NCBI GenBank assembly: GCA_963660495.1
Contig: CAVKYO010000006.1
Span: 1 to 64,000, forward strand
Origin: CAG-877 sp963660495
Lineage (GTDB): Bacteria > Bacillota_I > Bacilli_A > RF39 > UBA660
Reading direction: 5' to 3'
Length of the DNA: 64,000 bases
The stretch's first letter is position 1. Every line of letters begins with the position of its first letter. Of this stretch, positions 16,693 to 25,148 are shown piece after piece. Both the position numbers and the translations under genes were made by a program. The notes beneath the pieces were generated by a model that saw nothing but the letters and a program-made list of their open reading frames with translations, had not been told where the DNA came from and did not search any database.

Positions 16693-18093
16693 TTATTTAA
16701 TATTAATACTATTGTCATCGCCTAACAAGTTTTTAGCATCAGCTATTAATTTAGCTAAATCACCTTTACCAGCAACCTGTCCTTTTAAAGTACTAATCTC
16801 ACTTTCCAATTTTGAAATAGTATCATTAAGTCTACTATTTTCTTTTTCTAAAGCTCTAACTTTCTTTCTAAGAATTTCACCAGCTTCAACTAAAGTTCTA
16901 TTTTCCTCAAAGGCTTTTCTCTTAAATTTCATTAAACTTTCAATTTGTTCTTCCTGACTAGAAATTAATTCTTTTTGTTCTTTATTTTGGCTTATTAAAC
17001 TAGCCATAACTTCAGCTGTATCTTCAATAATATTATCACTTAATCCGCGATTTTCATCATTATTCAAAGACATACCAGAAAATAGTGAATGATTATTAAC
17101 AATATCTTCATCTTCATCGTCTTCTTCTTTTTCTTCGCTTATATTTTCTTTTTCTACTTCACTAGCTTTATCTTTAAATAATGAAACTCTCTTAGCCGTA
17201 GCAGTAGGAACTATAGGTGTAGGAATAATTATTTTTTCTTTTTCATCAATTGTTTCTTCTTTATCATCATTTTCTACAGTAAGTTCTTCTTTATCTTCAA
17301 CTTCATTTTCATTATCTACAACAGTATCAGGAAACTCATCACTCTCAACTAAAGTATCTTTAAAACTAATTTCATGAAGCTCTTCTTCATTATTTTCTTC
17401 TTCTACCTTGCTCATAGCTTTATCTATTTCTTCTTTAGGAACAACTAAAGACTGAACATCTAATTCATCTTCAACATTCTTTTCTTCTTCAACAACTTTT
17501 TCCTCAATTTTTTCTTCTTTTTCTTTTTTTAATGAATAAGTAACAACATCAGTATCAGCAGTATTACCTGCTAAATATAAAATATCATTATTATATCCAA
17601 TAAAACTATATAATTTATTATCTAACAAATTATTACCATCTAAATCATAAACACTAGCTTCTGAAAACTGATCATTAAAAAGGAATCTTCCATTAGGACC
17701 CATTTTCGCATTAATCTTTTCTTTAATTGCGGCAGGTGTTGTAACTAATTTAGTAGCTGCTAAAGGATCTCTTCTCATACCAGCAGCCTCAATAACACTT
17801 TTAGTAACAGGCTTAGAAACCTCGACTAACATCGCCTCATCACCAACTGGTTTAACAGCTTTATTTTTAAATGGAACAATAATTTTTCCATCACTATCAA
17901 TAACACCAATATTAGATGCCAAAACCAATGGATCAATAGCTTCTACTAACGCAGTAGACGCAACAATACGACCTTTACCCAATTTTTCTCCATCCAAGAA
18001 ATAATATTGTTTACCATCTTCTAAACATCCATATGTACAAACAATATCACTACGATCTTTATATTTAACTTGACCCTTTTGAACTTGCATCAT
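16693..18093 (-). CDS. Unrecognised acidic protein with C-terminal coiled coil
   Basis: This protein of about 466 residues belongs to no family I recognise. Residues 1 to about 195 are ordered and beta-rich in composition (VQKGQVKYKDRSD, LGKGRIVAST, GMRRDPLAATKLV, KINAKMGPNGRFLF). A long Glu/Asp/Lys-rich low-complexity region follows to about 360. A heptad-like coiled coil (NRTLVEAGEILRKKVRAL..., about 375-450) and a short end complete it. No signal peptide or membrane helix is seen if ATG 18093 is used; AGGTGGTG precedes this start. The architecture suggests a structural or scaffolding role. Confidence 0.6.
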   Translation of the reverse strand: MMQVQKGQVKYKDRSDIVCTYGCLEDGKQYYFLDGEKLGKGRIVASTALVEAIDPLVLASNIGVIDSDGKIIVPFKNKAVKPVGDEAMLVEVSKPVTKSVIEAAGMRRDPLAATKLVTTPAAIKEKINAKMGPNGRFLFNDQFSEASVYDLDGNNLLDNKLYSFIGYNNDILYLAGNTADTDVVTYSLKKEKEEKIEEKVVEEEKNVEDELDVQSLVVPKEEIDKAMSKVEEENNEEELHEISFKDTLVESDEFPDTVVDNENEVEDKEELTVENDDKEETIDEKEKIIIPTPIVPTATAKRVSLFKDKASEVEKENISEEKEEDDEDEDIVNNHSLFSGMSLNNDENRGLSDNIIEDTAEVMASLISQNKEQKELISSQEEQIESLMKFKRKAFEENRTLVEAGEILRKKVRALEKENSRLNDTISKLESEISTLKGQVAGKGDLAKLIADAKNLLGDDNSINIK

Positions 18094-18238
18094 AATTACA
18101 CCACCTATTTTATTCTCATCATAATAATAGCATAAATAAGCACTCAAAACAATACTTAAGAACAAAATATCACAAAATTTTAAAAGATGAATAATTGAAT
18201 TTTAATCAATTTTAATATAAAATATACTTGGTGATAAG

Positions 18239-18994
18239 ATGAAAGAACAAAAAAAACTAACCATAAAAATGGCTATTTTCACATTTATAATTTTTGTATC
18301 ATTTGGAATTATAATATTAAATGAAAAATCAGCCCCATACTACGCATCAAGAATACATAAAAAAGTCTTAACTTATTTAAATGAAACATATAAAGAAGAA
18401 ATAGAAACCTTTTCAATTGATGATACAAAATATAAAAACACAAAATACACAACAAAAGTAAAGTCAAAAAAAAATAAAAATTTATACTTCATAGTAACCT
18501 ACAACAGTAAAAAGACAACTGATACATATAAAAAAGATTATTTAGAAGGCAAAACACTAATAAACACATTAGAAAAAAATCTAGAAAAAGACTTAAATAA
18601 TAAATATAAAAAAGACTTTAAAATTACGTTTTATAAAACTCTAAATGCCCATTCCGGTCAAGTAAAAGAACACATCATAACAAAGAATACTTTTAAAGAC
18701 CTAAAAGTATATACACTAGAAACTACTATAAATAGTAAATGGAATACTAATGCTATTGGCAAAAGTCTTATTGATTTAAATACTAAACTAAAAGAAGAAA
18801 ATATTACTCCTAAAAATTATCAAATAACCCTAACAAACACAAATAACTTAACTAAAAGTGTCAAAGTAAATAATATAACTTCAGAACAAATAGAAAATAT
18901 AACATTACTAAATGATATAATTAGTGCTATAATAAAAGATGAAAACAGTGATATTTTAAAAGAAAATAATATTACTTATAAATATTTAAATTAA
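18239..18994 (+). CDS. Hypothetical membrane-anchored protein
   Basis: This 251-residue protein has one N-terminal membrane helix (about residues 12-29) and a Lys/Asn/Thr-rich extracytoplasmic region with no known motif. The start is ATG behind GGTGAT, and the HIT gene follows after 11 bp, so the two form an operon. Composition and topology fit a small exported or membrane-tethered protein; the function is unknown. Confidence 0.6.
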   Translation: MKEQKKLTIKMAIFTFIIFVSFGIIILNEKSAPYYASRIHKKVLTYLNETYKEEIETFSIDDTKYKNTKYTTKVKSKKNKNLYFIVTYNSKKTTDTYKKDYLEGKTLINTLEKNLEKDLNNKYKKDFKITFYKTLNAHSGQVKEHIITKNTFKDLKVYTLETTINSKWNTNAIGKSLIDLNTKLKEENITPKNYQITLTNTNNLTKSVKVNNITSEQIENITLLNDIISAIIKDENSDILKENNITYKYLN

Positions 18995-19005
18995 GGAGGA
19001 AGAAA

Positions 19006-19404
19006 ATGACTGATTGCTTATTTTGTAAAATAATTGCTGGTGAAATACCATCAAAAACTGTATATGAAGATGATTTAATAAAAGTAATAATGAACATTAA
19101 CCCAAATACTAATGGACATTTATTAATAATACCTAAAAAACATTATATTAATATCATGGACATCGACGAAAAAATTGTAACTCATAGTTTAGAAGTAACA
19201 AGAAATACCTTATATGACTTATTAAAAGAACGTCTTAATTGTGAAGGTCTAACTATTGCTGAAAACAATTTTCTAGGACAGGAAATAAAACATTTTCACA
19301 TTCATCTAATACCAAGGTATAAAGATGATAATGCTGACTTTGTTTATGATGAAAATAAAATATTACCTGTAGAAGAAGTATTTTCTAAATTAGAAAACAA
19401 GTAA
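19006..19404 (+). CDS. HIT family nucleotide-binding protein
   Basis: This 132-residue histidine-triad protein is of Hint/Hit type. The zinc-ribbon-like start CLFCKIIAGEIPSKTVYED and the catalytic HFHIHLIPRY (H-x-H-x-H) are intact. The family hydrolyses purine nucleoside phosphoramidates and related AMP conjugates. It follows the membrane protein gene with AAGGAGG before the ATG. Its 3' end overlaps the convergent gene by about 20 bp. Confidence 0.92.
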   Translation: MTDCLFCKIIAGEIPSKTVYEDDLIKVIMNINPNTNGHLLIIPKKHYINIMDIDEKIVTHSLEVTRNTLYDLLKERLNCEGLTIAENNFLGQEIKHFHIHLIPRYKDDNADFVYDENKILPVEEVFSKLENK

Positions 19405-19882
19405 TAATAATATCAATAATAAACAAGATCAATACCAAAACTCCTAACCAGTTTGGTATTTTTTTTATAAGTTTATCTATTAAAGGTCTAATAACATACA
19501 TAAATATAAAGATAAAAATAAGCCAAACTAAACTAATTTCTAATGCTATATAATGTCCAAAATTAAATTTAAGTCTACTATAATCCCAAAATATTTTACC
19601 AGTTAAAACTTCAATTAAATTACCCGCTACCCATTCCATAAAAGTTAATACGATAACACAAAGAATTACTGTTAAAACTATTTTAATCCATCTCTTATAC
19701 TTAGTTTCTTTAAAAATATAATCTGTAATAAAAACTATAATTACAGCACCAAGTCCATAAATAGGTATCCAAGGTCCAAAAAGTATTCCATTATTCATCC
19801 CATGAGAAACAAATATTTTTAAAAGTGTCTCCATTATATATCCAAGGAAAGAACAAATAAAGAATATATCTAAATAATACAT
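19385..19882 (-). CDS. Putative ABC transporter type IV membrane protein (PF06541 family)
   Basis: This protein of about 165 residues has four to five membrane helices. The N-terminal pattern FLGYIMETL...HGMNNGILFGPWIPIYGLGA matches the CmpB/DUF1113 family, whose members sit alone in many Firmicutes and whose role is unclear. The start ATG at 19882 follows GGTGAT. The 3' end of the gene contains the terminator of the opposing HIT gene. Confidence 0.75.
   Translation of the reverse strand: MYYLDIFFICSFLGYIMETLLKIFVSHGMNNGILFGPWIPIYGLGAVIIVFITDYIFKETKYKRWIKIVLTVILCVIVLTFMEWVAGNLIEVLTGKIFWDYSRLKFNFGHYIALEISLVWLIFIFIFMYVIRPLIDKLIKKIPNWLGVLVLILFIIDIIITCFLI
19432..19467 (+). terminator. HIT-gene terminator embedded in the opposing coding region
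   Basis: An ATACCAAA / TTTGGTAT stem with a 12-base loop is followed by seven or more T. It acts on the plus strand, yet lies wholly inside the 3' coding end of the minus-strand gene. Confidence 0.75.
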
Positions 19883-19924
19883 TAATATCACCAGTATTAT
19901 TATGAGTAAAAAATAAAAATATAT

Positions 19925-19952
19925 GAAAAAAGATAAGAATATGAATTCTTAC
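19925..19952 (-). terminator. Terminator of the small-peptide operon
   Basis: On the minus strand, TAAGAAT / ATTCTTA with a four-base loop is followed by TCTTTTTTC. It lies after the stop at 19962. Confidence 0.75.
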
Positions 19953-19961
19953 CTCTAAAAA

Positions 19962-20081
19962 TTAATAACTGACTATTCCTCCCAATACAATAACAAGTAA
20001 AATATAAAGAATTATAACTATTAAATAACCATTATTACTTTTTCTACAACCGCTTACTGTTTTATTATCAGAACAAGACAT
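19962..20081 (-). CDS. Tiny membrane protein resembling YjcZ-family sporulation peptides (39 aa)
   Basis: This 39-residue frame has a polar Cys-containing head (MSCSDNKTVSGCRKSNN) and one hydrophobic helix (GYLIVIILYILLVIVLGG). The helix resembles the LIVVLFILLIIVG signature of YjcZ-type tiny membrane proteins made during sporulation in Bacilli. A strong GGAGGTG lies just ahead of the ATG. It is the second gene of a two-peptide operon, 12 bp after the first. Homology rests on the short helix only. Confidence 0.6.
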   Translation of the reverse strand: MSCSDNKTVSGCRKSNNGYLIVIILYILLVIVLGGIVSY

Positions 20082-20093
20082 CAAAACACCTCC

Positions 20094-20174
20094 TTAAATA
20101 TAAGCACCTAATATAATGATTAAAAGAATAAATAATACTAAAATGATAGCTGATGAAGATACACAATTGTTCAT
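20094..20174 (-). CDS. YjcZ-family tiny sporulation membrane protein (26 aa)
   Basis: The whole 26-residue product is a short head (MNNCVSSS) plus the helix AIILVLFILLIIILGAYI, which closely matches the YjcZ/tiny-TM signature of sporulating Bacilli. A perfect-looking GGAGG precedes the ATG, and a SigK-like promoter lies 32 bp upstream of the start. In B. subtilis such proteins are made late in the mother cell; their function is not known. Confidence 0.75.
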   Translation of the reverse strand: MNNCVSSSAIILVLFILLIIILGAYI

Positions 20175-20205
20175 GTTTTTTCCTCCTTTTTTTATGCTTT
20201 CATCT

Positions 20206-20234
20206 TATTTTATGGTAAAACTCTAATTTGTGTG
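20206..20234 (-). promoter_or_regulatory. Candidate SigK-type promoter for the YjcZ-like peptide operon
   Basis: On the minus strand a -10 CATAAAATA (fits CATAnnnTA) is preceded, after 16 bp, by CACA (fits the mACm -35 of mother-cell SigK). The spacing is right and the downstream genes are of sporulation type. This is inference from consensus only. Confidence 0.45.
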
Positions 20235-20307
20235 ATTATATCCATCATATTTATTGCACGAATTTATTTTTTTTGCTATTATAAATAAGTGTATAGGGAG
20301 GAAAAAT

Positions 20308-21306
20308 ATGAAAAACAACAAATTATTTTTAGCGTTAAGTTCTCTTGCTGCTATTTCATTAGTCCTAACAGGATGTGGAAAAAAAGTTGAGCTTAAGGAT
20401 GGAGAAAATACTGCAGTATCAATAAAAGGTGCCAAAATAACATCAAATCAATATTATGAAGAAATTAAAGAAGACAATATCGCAACACTAATTGATATGA
20501 TTGATCACAAGTTATTAGACAAAACTTATAAGTCAGATGATGAAGAAGACGAATCTGTTGAAAAACAATTATCACAAATGAAAAAGAGCTATGGTTCTGA
20601 TGAAGAAACTTATATTAAAATTCTTCAACAATACTTTGGTGTAAATTCTGAAGACGAATTAGAAGAAATGTTAAGACTAGAATATAAAAGAAATAAAGCT
20701 GTTAAAGAATATATTAGTGATAATTTAACTGACAAAGAAATTAAAAAATATTATGAAGATAATATCTATGGTGAAATTAAAGCCAGTCATATATTAATTT
20801 CAGTTGACGTTGAAGATGATGCTACTGATGAAGAAAAAGAAGAAGCTGATGAAGTAGCTTTAAAGAAAGCAAATGAAGTAATTAAAAAATTAAATAAAGG
20901 TAAAGACTTCGCAAAGCTTGCTAAAGAGTATTCAACAGATGAAGCTACTAAAGAAAAAGGCGGAGACTTAGGATACTTCCAACCAAGTGATATGTTAGAT
21001 GAATTTTCAGCTGCCGTTAGAGAATTAAAAAAAGGTGAATATACTACTGAACCAGTTAAAACTCAATATGGATATCATATAATTTTAAAAGTAGACGAAA
21101 AAGAAAAAGCTGAATTAAAAGAAGTAAAATCTGAGATTAAAGAAAAATTAACAGCTCAAAAGTTACAAGAAGACAATTCACTATATTATCAAACTCTAGT
21201 TAAATATAGAGAAAGCAAAAAAATAACTTGGAAAGATGATTCATTAAAGAAACAATATAATGAATACATGGATAAGTTAATTGAAAATTCTAAATCATCA
21301 AGCTAA
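20308..21306 (+). CDS. prsA: PrsA-like lipoprotein foldase (parvulin peptidyl-prolyl isomerase)
   Basis: This protein of about 332 residues has a lipoprotein signal with lipobox LTGC near residue 22, so it is tethered to the outer membrane face. The parvulin domain spans about residues 155-250: ASHILISVD, LKKANEVIKKLNKGKDFAKLAKEYSTDEATKEKGGDLGYF, and GYHIILK. Flanking helical regions match PrsA. The family folds secreted proteins after Sec export. The start ATG at 20308 follows AGGGAGG. It is divergent from the small-peptide operon. Confidence 0.9.
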   Translation: MKNNKLFLALSSLAAISLVLTGCGKKVELKDGENTAVSIKGAKITSNQYYEEIKEDNIATLIDMIDHKLLDKTYKSDDEEDESVEKQLSQMKKSYGSDEETYIKILQQYFGVNSEDELEEMLRLEYKRNKAVKEYISDNLTDKEIKKYYEDNIYGEIKASHILISVDVEDDATDEEKEEADEVALKKANEVIKKLNKGKDFAKLAKEYSTDEATKEKGGDLGYFQPSDMLDEFSAAVRELKKGEYTTEPVKTQYGYHIILKVDEKEKAELKEVKSEIKEKLTAQKLQEDNSLYYQTLVKYRESKKITWKDDSLKKQYNEYMDKLIENSKSSS

Positions 21307-21335
21307 AAAGCGCTAATTAATTAGCACTTTTTTCT
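21306..21335. terminator. Bidirectional terminator between prsA and the membrane-protein gene
   Basis: The stem GCTAATTAATTAGC, extended by AAGCG / CACTTT pairs and flanked by A and T tracts, lies between two convergent genes. Confidence 0.7.
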
Positions 21336-22741
21336 TTATATAACCTAAAATTTCTTTCTTTATTTTCATAAATAACTTCATACTTATCTGAATACTTTAA
21401 ATAAGTATTAATAGGATAATTAGTAGAAACCAAGAAATAATCGAAACTATATTTTTCAATCAATTTAGGATAATCACCATTTAACTTAGAAATATCTAAA
21501 TAATCTTTAAAATTATATTTAGAATATAAGTCTGCCCTACCATCTATAAATACTAAAATATCATTGTAAATAAGAACACCACCATAATCATACATATTAT
21601 ATAAACGTTCTGGCTTTTCTTCTTTTAAAACATTAATTACTTCATCATCTAAAAAGTAATCATCCGTTTCATAGTTTCGATAAAGATTACCAATAGAAAA
21701 TAACACAAGTAAAATTGATATAAATCCAATGCTTAAATTTGTACCAGCATCTATTTTTCTTTTACCAATATAATTAAAGATAACAAAACTCATAATTATA
21801 TATGTATATGGCCAAAACCTAATACTCTTAAGTCCTAAAAACAAGGATATTCCAAATAAAACAAAATCCATTAACTCTATCTTCTTCTTACTGAAAATGA
21901 ATACAAATAATATCAAAACTGCCAAAATAAAATATGGATAATTACTTATATTATTAAGCGTAGTCGGTCTCCATTCAGCAATATTAGAAATCATTAAACT
22001 ATCCAGTATATTTTGATATGGATATAAAAACATCTTAAAACCATGAATATTTATACATACAGCAAACATTGGCAATATACCAATAAATAAATATTTAAAT
22101 AACTGTTTTTTACTAATTCTATTAGCTTCAATCTTTGAAAACTTAAATGAAAATAAACCTATTATCAAAAAGATAAAACAAAATAAATACCCTAAATTAC
22201 TAGAACCACCATGAACATTAGACCAAAGAACAGATAGTACTGGTAAAAAATATATTTTTCTAGAATCTTCATTCTTATATAAATCATATAAAAACCAGAT
22301 AGTTAAAGCTAAGAAAATATAGCTAACTAAATGAGGTCTAATTTGTACATAAAAGACTAAAATAAAACCGAAAATAATCCAAACTAAACTAAACACAACA
22401 TTTTTCAAAAACTTATCTTTATTATATACAAACAAAATTAATTCTAAAATACCAATACAAATAAAACTAAATATTACATAAAAACTCTTACCTAACAAAT
22501 TACTCAAATTATAAATAATTATTTCAAATAACCATTCATGTGACATCCAACTTTTCCCATACATATACCAAGAAAATACATCAGTATTTAAAATACCGTG
22601 TTTCATCATATATTCTCCAGCTTTTATATGCCATAAAAAATCAGTATCAATTTTAACACAACTAGCTAAAGCTAAAGTAAAAGCAAAAACTAAAATTCCA
22701 AATAAAATAATAGTAAAATTTTTCTTAACAATCCTTTTCAT
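21317..22741 (-). CDS. Polytopic membrane protein, GT-C glycosyltransferase-like
   Basis: This 474-residue protein has about ten membrane helices. The first loop, KIDTDFLWHIKAGEYMMKHG...DVFSWYMYGKSWMSHEWLFEII, is like the acidic first loop of GT-C (dolichyl-phosphate-sugar-type) glycosyltransferases, where Asp and Trp-His residues bind donor and metal. A soluble C-terminal part of about 110 residues follows. The start overlaps the recX end by 17 bp. Transferring a lipid-linked sugar at the cell surface is the likely activity; donor and acceptor are unknown. Confidence 0.6.
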   Translation of the reverse strand: MKRIVKKNFTIILFGILVFAFTLALASCVKIDTDFLWHIKAGEYMMKHGILNTDVFSWYMYGKSWMSHEWLFEIIIYNLSNLLGKSFYVIFSFICIGILELILFVYNKDKFLKNVVFSLVWIIFGFILVFYVQIRPHLVSYIFLALTIWFLYDLYKNEDSRKIYFLPVLSVLWSNVHGGSSNLGYLFCFIFLIIGLFSFKFSKIEANRISKKQLFKYLFIGILPMFAVCINIHGFKMFLYPYQNILDSLMISNIAEWRPTTLNNISNYPYFILAVLILFVFIFSKKKIELMDFVLFGISLFLGLKSIRFWPYTYIIMSFVIFNYIGKRKIDAGTNLSIGFISILLVLFSIGNLYRNYETDDYFLDDEVINVLKEEKPERLYNMYDYGGVLIYNDILVFIDGRADLYSKYNFKDYLDISKLNGDYPKLIEKYSFDYFLVSTNYPINTYLKYSDKYEVIYENKERNFRLYKEKSAN

Positions 22742-23477
22742 AACTAAGTCCTTTTTGATATAATTTTTCTTTAATTTTATATTCTAATTCCTTACCAGAA
22801 TATTTTTTATTTAATCTTTTATACAATTTTTCATACTCCCTCTTCGCAATATCAGAGGTATCATTAAAATTATAACTATCTATTACTTTAGAAATAACTT
22901 CATAAGAATAACCCGACATAACTAAATCATTTACAATTTTATTTTTTAAAACATTTCCCCCTTTATTTCTATTACTCTTAATAGCCATCCTAATAATCTT
23001 ATTAATTTTCTCAATTTGTATATTCTCTTCAAAAACACCTATCTCATTTGAAATAATACTCATATCAATTCCTTTACTAGATAAATCTTTAATTATCTTA
23101 TTAGGTCCTTTAGAAGAAGTAATTATTTGATTATTAATATATGCCCTCGCAAAACTACGATCATTTAAATATCCTTGCTTTTCTAATTTTTCTATAGCTA
23201 TATCAACAAAAGAACTAGGATAATCCTTAGAAAGTAACATTTTTCTTAATTCCCAAGAACTCTTAAATCTAGACTTAAGCGACTTTAAAGCGGTATAATA
23301 AACATCACACTCATTATTATAAGCCTCTATTTCCGGAAAAATATCATTCGTAATATCTTTCTTTAACAATAATTCATACTTTAAAATTACATCTTCATAC
23401 AATTTTAATTCTCGATTATCATCTAAAGTAACTAAATATTTACCAGAACTTATTTTTTTATATTTTAAAATTTTCAT
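22725..23477 (-). CDS. recX: Regulatory protein RecX
   Basis: This 250-residue RecX is the modulator of RecA filaments. The three-helix repeats are visible: ALKSLKSRFKSSWELRKML, FVDIAIEKLEKQGYLNDRSFARAYI, and YEVISKVIDSYNF. The length is typical of the long Bacilli form (about 260). The start is ATG behind AGGAGG. recA itself is 15 kb away at 38.8 kb. The gene is overlapped by a membrane-protein gene downstream. Confidence 0.88.
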   Translation of the reverse strand: MKILKYKKISSGKYLVTLDDNRELKLYEDVILKYELLLKKDITNDIFPEIEAYNNECDVYYTALKSLKSRFKSSWELRKMLLSKDYPSSFVDIAIEKLEKQGYLNDRSFARAYINNQIITSSKGPNKIIKDLSSKGIDMSIISNEIGVFEENIQIEKINKIIRMAIKSNRNKGGNVLKNKIVNDLVMSGYSYEVISKVIDSYNFNDTSDIAKREYEKLYKRLNKKYSGKELEYKIKEKLYQKGLSYEKDC

Positions 23478-23579
23478 GTATACCTCCTATCAACATCATT
23501 AATCATATATTGCACATCAAGTACTTGTCTTACTATAATAAAATACAAACGTGTGTTTGTCAATAGATAAAAATGTATT

Positions 23580-23614
23580 TAAAAAAAGAAAGATACTATT
23601 CACTCTTTCTTTTT
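23580..23614 (-). terminator. Terminator of rpoZ
   Basis: On the minus strand, AAAAGAAAGA / TCTTTCTTTT with a ten-base loop is followed by T-rich sequence. The stem includes the last codons of rpoZ. Confidence 0.65.
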
Positions 23615-23802
23615 ACTTCAATCAATCCCTCAGAAACCTCTTCAAGAGCTCTTCCTATATTTTTGACACATTTATAATTTTTTTCAGGTAATTGTAAATA
23701 TCCGTCTTTAGAAATTTGTTTACTTCTTCTTGCTGCTATATGAACAAGCTCATATTTAGAGTCAACTATATTAAGTAGTTTATCAATAGATGGATAAATC
23801 AT
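23596..23802 (-). CDS. rpoZ: RNA polymerase omega subunit
   Basis: This protein of about 68 residues begins MIYPSIDKLLNIVDSKYELVHIAARRSKQI, the classic omega pattern that holds the C-terminal part of the beta' subunit. The start at 23802 follows GGGAGTG; an upstream ATG would add a spurious hydrophobic leader. It ends in a charged tail (EVKRKSE). In many Bacilli rpoZ sits with gmk, but here no gmk is adjacent. Confidence 0.9.
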   Translation of the reverse strand: MIYPSIDKLLNIVDSKYELVHIAARRSKQISKDGYLQLPEKNYKCVKNIGRALEEVSEGLIEVKRKSE

Positions 23803-23900
23803 GTGTATCACACTCCCTACTATTAGCATAACCAAAAGACATAAATTAATCAAGGAAAGCGACATAATTAGACACTTTTCTTGACAAAACATTTTACTTA

Positions 23901-24830
23901 TTATTTTACATCAAACATACCCAATATTGCCTCAGTATAAATATCCTTAGCTATGCCATAACCATTATCCTTCAAAGACATTAAATGTTTCATCATTACT
24001 CCAGAATTAACTTCCATAACTAAATATTCATTTTCAATAGTCTTAATAATATCAATACTACAAAATCCTATATCAATACTATCAGTAATTTTAGAAACTA
24101 TATCAAGTATATTCTTTTTATCTAATTTATCTATATCAAAAGAAGCTACAGAACCAAGAGATAAATTAAATTTCCAATCATAGCAAAACTTCTCATCTCT
24201 CTTTAAAATAACATTTAAAGAGTTATCATCAATATTCTTAAAGTACTCATAATTAAGCTTTAATAACAATTCCCTAATAGTAGAATACCCATCACCCAAT
24301 ACTTCAGGCAATATTTTCTTATAAATAACTTTAACTTTATTATTTAAAACAATAACTCGAAACTCATTACTAATATTATAAAAAGGACATATACTAAAAG
24401 AAGCATCACTAAAAAAAGTATTATTATAAAACTTTTCCAATTCTATGAACTCTTTAAAATGACTAACTTCATTTCCACAGGTACCAGTATTTTTCTTTAC
24501 AACAACATCCCCCATATACTCATCAAATTTTTCTTTCAAATATTCCAAACTATTATACTTTCCAACATGACTATTAGTATTATTTTTACAATAAAATATA
24601 CTATATTCACACACTGGCACATTAAAATACTTTAACAATTCATATGTAGCATATTTATCATCAAATACCTTACCTAAAGAATAACTATTATTATCAAACT
24701 TATAGCCAGAGATAGTTTTAACTACCCTATTCTTTTCTAAAACAAGTAAATAACCCAAAGATAAAACCTGGCACTCTATATTATTTTCTAAACATATAAG
24801 TTGAATTAATTTTATAAAATTTCTATCCAT
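23901..24830 (-). CDS. ATP-grasp domain protein (carboxylate-amine ligase fold)
   Basis: This 309-residue protein is mostly one ATP-grasp fold: DKYATYELLKYFNVPVCEY (entry), GDVVVKKNTGTCGNEV (ATP-binding Lys loop), SNEFRVIVLNNKVKVIYKK, LGDGYSTIRELL, and the metal end EYLVMEVNSGVMMKHLM. The GDGxxTIxEL segment is like that of cyanophycin and glutathione synthetases. It probably joins an amino acid or peptide to a carboxylate, but the substrate is unknown. It lies downstream of an 89-residue protein and a repeat protein in the same direction, likely one transcript. Confidence 0.75.
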   Translation of the reverse strand: MDRNFIKLIQLICLENNIECQVLSLGYLLVLEKNRVVKTISGYKFDNNSYSLGKVFDDKYATYELLKYFNVPVCEYSIFYCKNNTNSHVGKYNSLEYLKEKFDEYMGDVVVKKNTGTCGNEVSHFKEFIELEKFYNNTFFSDASFSICPFYNISNEFRVIVLNNKVKVIYKKILPEVLGDGYSTIRELLLKLNYEYFKNIDDNSLNVILKRDEKFCYDWKFNLSLGSVASFDIDKLDKKNILDIVSKITDSIDIGFCSIDIIKTIENEYLVMEVNSGVMMKHLMSLKDNGYGIAKDIYTEAILGMFDVK

Positions 24831-24878
24831 GTAATCTAATCAACTCCATCCTGTACAAATATCAACTTAAATAAATAA

Positions 24879-25148
24879 CTAAATAGTATAAAATTCCTCT
24901 AAAATGTCCATATTGTAACTAGCTTTTTTTAAAAACTTACCATTATACTTAACATCAAGCTTATAGTACTTATTAACAAATTCATCATAATCAAAAACAA
25001 ACAAATCTAAATAATTTTCAACAATATCATCAACAAAATCACAACCAGACTTTCTCAAAAACAATACAATTCTAGAAAAATTTTCTATATTAAGTTTATT
25101 AACAATACTTTTATCATATTTATTAATAATATCATTAATGTCTTGCAT
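24879..25148 (-). CDS. Hypothetical 89-residue protein
   Basis: This small acidic, Asp/Tyr/Phe-rich protein (MQDINDIINKYDKSIVNKL...) has no recognised domain. The start ATG follows AAAGGAG and overlaps the end of the repeat-protein gene by 14 bp, so translation is coupled. The ATP-grasp gene follows after 48 bp. It could be a partner or a substrate of that ligase; that is only a guess from position. Confidence 0.5.
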   Translation of the reverse strand: MQDINDIINKYDKSIVNKLNIENFSRIVLFLRKSGCDFVDDIVENYLDLFVFDYDEFVNKYYKLDVKYNGKFLKKASYNMDILEEFYTI

